This document shows positions 57,038-64,000 of a DNA stretch of 64,000 bases, in pieces. The notes under the pieces are model-generated. The model was not told the origin of the DNA. It was given only the letters and a program-made list of their open reading frames with translations, and searched no databases. Source of the stretch: Spinacia oleracea (taxonomy: Eukaryota > Streptophyta > Magnoliopsida > Caryophyllales > Amaranthaceae); assembly GCF_020520425.1 (NCBI RefSeq), contig NC_079487.1:78745141-78809140 (forward strand), in the 5' to 3' direction. Both the position numbers and the translations under genes were made by a program. Position 1 is the stretch's first letter. Each line of letters begins with the position of its first letter.

Positions 57038-57334
57038 TTTTTAGAAAAAAGAAGATCGGAAGAGTAATTTGATGCAAATGGATGAAAATAATCACTGAAA
57101 TTAAATTTGAAATGGAGAGAGAAATTCAGAGAGAAGTTGGGAAACAGTTTAGAGAGAGAAGTTGAGTGAGAAGTTCAAAAGCCGGGAAAAAGAAAATTAA
57201 AAAAAAAAACATATATATAATTAGGAAAGCACGTGACAGTTACAAACAACTTCTCGCACGCAACAACGCAAAGACTAAAATACCCTGGTCCATAGCATGG
57301 ACCAGGTTTACTATAGTGTAAATAATATAGACTC

Positions 57335-58235
57335 GATAGCATTTATTATATAACGAAATGGATTAATTATAAAGATATAACAACAATGTATAATAACCAA
57401 AACCTAGTTATAAATTTTAAAATAAACAATGTACTACAAATTTTAATACTACGTAGCTATAAACCCTAAAATAATAGAACAACATCGTAATTTCCGCCCA
57501 TCAGTCAAGCACTCAGATCTGACCCGATTTGCTAACAGATAACATGCATTCAATAATTATCACAAAATCATTACATAATTTCAAGATTAACAGTTAACTA
57601 GATAAATACGAATAACATAAACATAGATGAAAAAATTTATACAAAAATTTAAACCAATGTTTGAGCTTCTTCAATAACAACAGAACAACAACAAAATGTT
57701 GAAGCTCTTCACCTTCACCGCAGCTCTGATTTTTGCACTCCCTGCTTGTTACTAGCAGCCATGCCAGTATTGGGCAATGATGCTTTGTAATCACTACTTC
57801 CAGTAATAAAAGAAGAACACCGCAAATTATTAAAAAATTGAGATTGAGCATTTGAGCGGGAAATGAAATTTCAGGAGGAGGGCTGAAATTGTACCGCTCA
57901 AGCTTGGAGGTGTGGCGCAATATGCCAAAATTTTCCCCCCTGTTTTAACCCTTTCCCCCCAAAAATGAATATTACTAACGTTGATGTGGACCAACCAAAG
58001 GCCAGGGTATGGTGATACAACATACACCCAGTGTATGTGTATCATCTTCCGTAGAAAAGGCATAATGCACTGAGGTTGTCGAGGCGGCAATCGATTATGC
58101 ATGGTAAATACATAACACGATAAAATAGGAAACAGGGCAAAGTATCATTTTTGTTAAAAAATAAATAAAAAGTACCATTTCTTTTTAATTATTTTTTTTG
58201 TCTTTTTCCTATTTTATCTTTTATTGTGATATGCA
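57335..58235. other. Spacer between the two MULEs
   Basis: No gene supported. 57940-58060 is the inverted relative of the repeat at 38940-39160, with the palindrome ACATACAC-CCA-GTGTATGT at 58020. Confidence 0.5.
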
Positions 58236-58729
58236 GAGTAAATAGGTCCGAAGGTCCCTAAACTTTGCCAAAAGGAGCAGTTAGGTCCCTCAAGTTTCAA
58301 AAGGAGCATTTAGGTCCCTCAAAATGGATGGAAAATGCTGCTTTTTGTTTTCCGTCACTAACGGCCGTTAAAATGAATATAATAATATAAAAAATTATTA
58401 AAATAAAAGGAGAATTAATATACACGTAGATTAATGATTGAAAACAGATGATTTTGATGAAAATAAGCCTTTTCCAATTACTTAGCCTTTTCAACTTACT
58501 TTTTCAATGTGTACACGTGGAAACCTTCCAACTTCCCTCGTATTTTCTGGTTCCTTCCTAATAATGTTTTGGCGGTAATTATTTTACTGTTCCCAACCCT
58601 ATTTCCCCCCTTTTCACTTCCTATTTATATGGTCCCCCCCCCCATTTTCACTCTCAGTTGTCTTTTTGCCATTTACTCACTCAAACACTTAAGAGAATTT
58701 GAAGTTATTGCTCTGAGTTTTCTGCAAAA

Positions 58730-59648
58730 ATGGGTTCTTGCGTATCAGGAAAGAGGACTGCTGATAAGTGGGAATGTCGCACCCCCAAGAGAACAAGAAT
58801 TTCCAGATGGGACGAAGGTATTTTCATTCAATTTGTCGGTTTTTTCAATAAATGTTTGCAGTTGAGCCATGATAAATTAGGGCTTTTTTGTTAAGTAACT
58901 TTTTCCCAAAATTGGTGCATGCATTATCTTGATTGTGGTTTTTTATATGTTAATTTAAACAATCGTGGGTTGATTTCGCATAATTTATCAATTGAAGTTG
59001 GAATTAGGGTTTCGTCCGTTTTTACTTTCCAATATTTAATTCGAATTGATGCTTGCATGTTCTTGAAAATGGTGTTTAATATGTTAAATTATACAATTGT
59101 TGCTTAATTTGGAATTAATTTAAACTAGATTTTGTAGTAATTAGGGTTTCACTTACTGTTTTTGATTCACTTAAATAAAAAACAGAGTTTGATTAATTCG
59201 AATTGATGCTTGCATGTTCTTGAAAACGGTGTTTATTTAAACTATTGTTTAATTTGGAAGTATTTTAATCTAGATTCCGTATAATAATTAGGGTTTACTT
59301 ACTGTGTTATTGACTTTGGCCGTTACTTTGACTTTAGGAGACCTTGCTTTAAGGGAGGCACACCCCCTTTGTCATCATCAAGACATCCTCATCACCCAAA
59401 TCTTCACCAAACTGGACTGGGAGGGGCAGGCTGCTGTGCAGATGGTGTGCAAGCAGTGGCGTAGGTGGGCCAAGTTGCGGTACCGCCTCCCATACCACTA
59501 CCCTCAAGGATGCTACCGCGCGTGGCTGCGGGAGTGGGTGATCATGGACATCATTGACAATGATGGCCGTGACTTCCACGCCTGGATGGACAAGGACATG
59601 ACCGTCTACTTTGACGGCTTCCCCCTCCTTTTCAAGGAGGAGGAGTAG
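58730..59648 (+). CDS. F-box-like small protein in MULE 2
   Basis: Exons 58730-58817 and 59338-59648 join in phase 1 (GAAG|GTATTT, TTTAG|GAG), giving 132 residues. Exon 1 is short and basic. Exon 2 contains ILITQIFTKLDWEGQAAVQM then VCKQWRRWAKL, with the Ile/Leu spacing and VCKxWRR ending of an F-box, which binds SKP1 in SCF ubiquitin ligases. The C-terminal 60 residues (DIIDNDGRDFHAWMDKDMTV) are unfamiliar. It stops with LFKEEE. The same first exon is also phase-compatible with the PB1-like exon at 60070, so this may be an alternative product of the transposase locus, or a captured host exon. F-box assignment is by pattern only. Confidence 0.6.
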
Positions 59649-60069
59649 CTGGTGGTGGAGGCCATGCAGGGGTGGTGGTGGCGCTGGTGGTGGCCCCTCT
59701 TTTGTCAAGCTTATGATGATCCAGCTTGTTTATAGCTTTTTTTATTTTTAATTTTCAAGGACAATTACATTACTACTGTCATTGCAATTAGGTTTTTGTG
59801 AATGTGACAAATGTTGGTTTTTGGTATTTGTCACTGCTATGACAGTAGTTTATATCTAACCGTAGGCTTCTCCCTCAATAGTGGATTGAGGTTTGAAATG
59901 TTAGGGTTGAAGCCTACCCTTTTGTAAATGAATTCTGATTATGATGGATGGATGAATGAATGAATGCAATTTAACCTTTTGTTATCTCTTGTGTTGTTAT
60001 TCAAGATTTGGTTTGGTTTGATTTCTTAAAGTTTTGTTTTTTTAATTGATATTGTTTAACTTTGATCAG

Positions 60070-63065
60070 ATGATGTTGATGATTTGACTTTGAACCCTTG
60101 CATATATGTGCATCATGGTGGTGAATGGGTTGTGCAAGGTGATATGGTTTATAGTGGGGGGAGGGTGGATGTCTTTGATTACATCCATGAGAATGCAGAT
60201 GGCAAATATGTTAAGGAATTAGTCGATAGTTTAGGTTATAATGATGTAGAGAAAGTACATTTCTGGGACCCTAGGAAAGAATTCAAGAATGGGGTTAGGT
60301 TTTAGGTTTTGATAGTAGTACTTGTGACCCTTTCTTAGCTTTACTCTTTGAATACAAAAGCATTCATATATACATTGAACATAAAATCAAACCCACCTAC
60401 AACTTTAACCTAAACAGGAGTGAAGGAGGAGGGAGGAGGGAGAGGTAGCTTCCTTGAGTTGTTGAATACTGATGTGGTTGACTTAAATTCTGATTATGTG
60501 GAACCACCTTTTACAGTACTCCCACCCAAACAAACTGAAACTCAACCTGAACCTCAACCTGAACCTCAAATTCAACCTCAAAATGTGCCTCAACCTGAAA
60601 TTGATTATGATTCAGAGGGTACAGATGAAGATGATGATGAGTTAGCCACTGCTAGGTCTAAGATATCTGATGATATGAGAAGGGAAAAGGCTTATTTTGA
60701 GGAGTTAGTAATGCTGAAAAAACTAGCAGAAAGTAAAGTAGAAGGTGGTCTGAATTTGGGGGATGACTTTGATGGATACAGTGACTTAGACAGCCCTAGT
60801 GAGTCAGAAGATGAGGATGATGTTGGTTACTTAGTTGCACCACAACACCATAAGAGGGGGAGAGGGAAACAGAAGCAAAACAACACTGAAACTGAAGAGA
60901 GGGAAGCCACTTTTTATGTTGGACAACAGTTTGAGAATCCAAAGACATTTAGGAAAGCAATCATAGATTATTCAATTGATAAAGGAAGAAACATTCCATT
61001 TTCTAAAAATGATTCCACTAGGGTTTGTGCAGAGTGTGAGCACAAAGATAAAGGTTGTAAATGGAGAATTTGGGCTTCATGGGAGAGAGGAAGAAGGTCA
61101 TTTACAGTGAAAACATTTGTCAGTGAGCACACTTGTGGTAGGACACCTATCATTAAGAAGATGACTTCACATTGGATTGCAGAACACTACCAGAATCTGT
61201 TTAAGGTTAACCCTTACATGAGAGTGCAAGATATTCAGGAAACCATTTGGTTAGAAAAGGGTATAAGGGTGAGCAAAGACAAGGCTGCCAGGGCTAGGAG
61301 AAGGGGTCAAGCACTCATTGTTGGTGAATACAAAGAGCAGTATGCATTACTCCCAAGGTATGCAGCTGAGATACTAAGAAGCAATCCAGGGAACACAGTG
61401 AAGTTGAAGTTGGATGCAAATGTGTTTGACATACTGTATTTGTGTTTTGAGGCACTTAGGAAAGGGTTCTTGGCAGGATGCAGACCTTTCATATCACTTG
61501 ATGGATGTTTCTTAAAGGGACCATTTGGGGGTCAATTGTTAGTAGCAGTAGGGAGGGATGGAAACAATCAAATGTTCCCTTTGGCTTGGGCTGTTTGTGA
61601 GGTTGAGAGCACTGACACATGGAGTTGGTTTCTAGAACTTCTAGCTACTGATTTAGGCACTAGTGAAGGAGCAGGGTACACTTTCATGTCTGACCAACAA
61701 AAGGGTTTACTTGCTGCTGTGTCAAATGTGTTTCCACAAGCTGAAAGTAGGGTGTGTGCAAGGCATGTGTACTGTAACTTTAGGGGAGTGTTTGGAGGTG
61801 GTTTAGAGTACAGAAAACAATTTTGGACTATTGCAAAAAGCAACACAGTAAATCACTTCAATGAAAACATTGAAGTAATGAGGGGTATTTCACATGAAGC
61901 TGCTGAAGACCTACTGAAAAGGAACTACAAGAAATGGTGTAGGGCATTCTACACTCCATTATCTTGTTGTGACAGTGTAGACAACAACATGAGTGAGGTG
62001 TTTAATGCATACATCTTGAGTGCAAGGCACAAGCCTATTATTACCATGTTGGAAGATATCAGAGAGGGTTTGATGGAAAGACTGCATAAGAAAAGAGATT
62101 TCATTGGGAAAAAGGAGATAATGTTGTGTCCTAGGATCCAAATTCAGTTAGAGAAACACAAAATTTGGGCTAGGGGTTGGAATGCATACTGGGATGGTGG
62201 GTTTTGCTATGGAGTAAGAGAAGGTGCAACACAGGTTAAGTATGTGGTGGATCTGAACCAACATACTTGCAGTTGCAATGCATGGCAGGTGAGTGGGATT
62301 CCATGCAAACATGCAATTGTTGCTATATGGAATAAAGTAGACCACCCAGAACAATATGTCAATGCATATTTCTGCAAACAGACCTACATGAAGGCATATG
62401 AATTTTTGTTAGAGCCTTTAAATGGTCCTCAAGAGTGGCCTACTTCTGATAGCATTGTTGTGGCTCCAAAGGTGAAAAAGGTCAATGGAAGACCTAAAAC
62501 AAAGAGGAGATATGGTGTTGGAGAGGTAACTGCATCTGGTAAGCTGAAGAGAACAGGTTGTTCTATGAAATGCAGCTTATGTGGTGTGATAGGCCACAAC
62601 AAAAGGGGTTGCAAGAATGCCCCTAAGCAACAACAACACAGCAACAATCATGCTACTGCAGAGCAGACCACACCACAGCAACAACACCCAAGAACCAGTT
62701 CAGCTATACCAATGCACAATAGGGGTGTGGGTATTTATACCTACCCAAATGGGTATCAAAGAATAGCTACTGTAAGTCATTCAATATACTCAAATTCTTT
62801 CTTACATGTTACTTTACTGTACTGAAGCCAACTTGTTCCTAATTTGTTTTAATTAATGCAGCCTATATCACAACACTTCCCCACACCACAGAGGCAAAGA
62901 CCTCCTGCAGCTTTCTATTCTGATCATGGGGGTGAGCAAACCATCTACTCCTTCCCTGCACATGACTTCCCATTGTCACAGACTCAACCAAGTCAAGGAC
63001 ACACAATATCAAGCCAAGCATTGCAGGATCTTGCAATGGCTAGAAGATTAGAAAAAAGACCATGA
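60070..63065 (+). CDS. MuDR-type MULE transposase
   Basis: Main frame 60418-62771 plus exon 62862-63065 (ACT|GTAAGT, TGCAG|CCT, phase 0), about 851 residues from 60420. Domains: acidic Glu/Asp-rich region; MuDR DNA-binding region (FYVGQQFENPKTFRKAIIDY; CAECEHKDKGCKWRIWAS) at about 165-235; MULE catalytic region with Asp in FISLDGCFLKG, Asp in FMSDQQKGL and Glu in NNMSEVFNAYI; SWIM finger CSCNAWQVSGIPCKHAI; CCHC finger CSLCGVIGHNKRGC. Upstream, exon 60070-60305 gives a PB1-like domain (YVHHGGEWV to VDSLGYNDVEKVHFWDP), but it hits a stop at 60303. The next frame continues the domain (FDSSTCDPFLALLFEYKSIH, IYIEH), so a base seems lost in a T-run, and a second shift restores the main frame near 60418. 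Confidence 0.88.
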
Positions 63066-63146
63066 GGTTAGATTTTATTGAATTTAAAGTCTTCATTACA
63101 TTTCATTAGTGCAGATCATTACATTTTACCTACCCACTTAACCCAC

Positions 63147-63575
63147 TTAACTTAAAACAAACCAGATAAAAAAAAACAGAACCACTAGGATTACAACCCA
63201 CACTTCACATTTCACACTAATAGGTCTTCTCATCTTGCTCATCACATAGTCTGCCTCCCTCTTCCTTGCATAATTGTTAGCTTCACTAAGTTTTGTCCTA
63301 AAACTATCAACTTCAGCAGCAAGGCTTTGTTTATCTTGCATTAACCCTAGTATGACAATTGTTTGCCAAGTTGTTGGTTCTTGTTCATCAATCCATCTAA
63401 AAAAGATGCAACCCCTTCTGTTTGTTTCAACATCATAATCTGGACAAGCAATGAACCTCCTTCCAGGATTTTCTTTTGTCCATGCCTTTTGAATGGATAC
63501 TGTGAATCCACAGTAGCACCTCTTAGGGTGTTCATTATCACCATTGTTGAACAAAGAGATAGCCCTGTTCATCAT
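63147..63575 (-). CDS. zf-GRF protein with C-terminal membrane helix in MULE 2
   Basis: 142 residues from the ATG at 63575. The N-terminal half holds a GRF zinc finger: CYCGF, then AWTKENPGRRFIACPDYD, then RRGCIFFRWID; such fingers bind single-stranded nucleic acid in other proteins. A short coiled-coil segment (LAAEVDSFRTKLSEANNYAR) and a final hydrophobic helix WVVILVVLFFFIWFVL follow. The start sits just after an AG acceptor (63577-63578); a leader exon near 63674-63720 with a GT donor (AAAAAG|GTATTT) probably supplies the 5' UTR. Small zf-GRF proteins with a tail anchor are common near plant transposons. Its promoter would lie in or next to the right terminal repeat. Confidence 0.85.
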   Translation of the reverse strand: MMNRAISLFNNGDNEHPKRCYCGFTVSIQKAWTKENPGRRFIACPDYDVETNRRGCIFFRWIDEQEPTTWQTIVILGLMQDKQSLAAEVDSFRTKLSEANNYARKREADYVMSKMRRPISVKCEVWVVILVVLFFFIWFVLS

Positions 63576-63949
63576 TCTGCAAATAAATTACGTTTTAATA
63601 ATTATTTCCTAAATATGTTAATTATTGTTAAAATAAGCTAACTTAAGATTTTAAAAAAAATGGCAGAAAAATACCTTTTTGTTGAGAAGAGTCAGCTATG
63701 GTGGAGCAACAGAGAAAAAACACAGAGCAGAAGATGGAAAAGAAAGAATTTTTTTTTTTAAGTGTTTTATTGTTGTTTTGTTTGCCATGGAATGTTAAAT
63801 ACTCTGTTTTTTGAGAGCCTCAACGGCTATATTTTTGTAAAAAGCTAACTGAAATGAATTTCCCTTTATTTAATTATTGGTAAATGGTAAATGTAACTGT
63901 TTTTTTGTCGTTTAGTGCCTTTTATTTAGTTTCCTTTTAATTTAATTGA
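63576..63949 (-). promoter_or_regulatory. 5' UTR intron and promoter region of zf-GRF gene
   Basis: Includes a probable 5' UTR intron (about 63673 to 63577, minus strand) and AT-rich upstream DNA up to the terminal repeat. No coding sequence. Confidence 0.5.
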
Positions 63950-64000
63950 ATTTTAACGGCCGTTAGTGACGGAAAACAAAAAGCAGCGTTTTCCATCCAT

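Larger units (their letters stand above)
44829..57322. mobile_element. MULE 1: autonomous-looking 12.5-kb Mutator-like element
   Basis: Flanked by the 12-bp direct repeat TAATATAGACTC (44817-44828, 57323-57334), slightly longer than the usual 9-11-bp Mutator target duplication. The ends carry imperfect inverted repeats (ATGGACC-GGTCC and ATGGACCAGGGTA at 44841-44881; complements at 57281-57308). Inside are two convergent genes: a FAR1-type transposase (plus) and a gene with a Ulp1-like protease (minus). CACGTG occurs just inside both ends (44916, 57231). A 20-bp periodic repeat fills the larger introns and the intergenic gap. Plant MULEs carrying Ulp1-like genes are known (Kaonashi type); the intron array is what I have not seen described. 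Confidence 0.85.
58240..64000. mobile_element. MULE 2: Mutator-like element, right end outside window
   Basis: The left terminal region (about 58240-58374) carries GGTCCCTAAACTTT and GGTCCCTCAA motifs and the segment ATGGATGGAAAATGCTGCTT to CGGCCGTTAAAAT (58324-58374). The inverted segment at 63950-64000 matches it in 50 of 51 bases. The left repeat continues about 85 bases outward, so the right end should lie near 64085. Inside are a MuDR-type transposase, an F-box-like exon, a PB1-like exon and a minus-strand zf-GRF gene. The near-perfect ends suggest recent activity. Confidence 0.87.

Overview
The window looks like a flowering-plant (eudicot) nuclear contig. It is AT-rich, its genes have GT-AG introns, and it is dominated by plant transposable elements: Ty3/gypsy and Ty1/copia LTR elements, L1- and RTE-type LINEs, a tRNA-type SINE, Helitrons, Stowaway- and Tourist-type MITEs and two large Mutator-like elements (MULEs). 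I cannot fix the species from the sequence. Two ordinary host genes are visible. One is a minus-strand plastid-targeted acidic protein at the left edge, cut by the window end. The other is a three-exon plus-strand membrane protein (31827-38352).

Layout: 1-2750 host gene with a 5'-truncated LINE in its intron. 2795-3116 MITE; 3162-3327 SINE. 3714-9708 complete non-autonomous gypsy element with identical 5-bp target duplications, a Gag-protease ORF, no reverse transcriptase, and a spliced antisense gene. 9714-12659 internal part and one LTR of a minus-strand copia-like element. 12660-21947 a LINE split by an old solo gypsy LTR, which itself holds Helitrons, a foldback MITE, an RTE LINE end and a Stowaway. 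22257-31301 a young gag-only gypsy element with 2.8-kb LTRs that carry an array of short perfect hairpins. 31827-38352 host membrane-protein gene. 39840-40360 lipoxygenase gene fragment that keeps an intron position. 41134-41866 tandem 366-bp repeat. 42272-43646 Tourist-like MITE filled with GATCTG satellite.

44829-57322 is the most striking element: a 12.5-kb MULE flanked by 12-bp direct repeats. It has two convergent genes. The plus-strand gene encodes a FAR1-type transposase (FAR1 DNA-binding, MULE catalytic and SWIM regions). The minus-strand gene has nine exons whose splice phases all agree and encodes a 1019-aa protein ending in a Ulp1/C48-like cysteine protease domain. The larger introns of both genes, and the gap between them, carry a 20-bp-periodic array built on the dyad ATAGT-W-ACTAT; the array is absent from exons, ends and flanks.

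58240 to beyond 64000 is a second MULE. It has a near-identical terminal inverted repeat (50 of 51 bases), a MuDR-type transposase, a PB1-like N-terminal exon with an apparent frameshift, an F-box-like exon that shares the same first exon, and a minus-strand zf-GRF protein with a C-terminal membrane helix. Its right end lies just outside the window.
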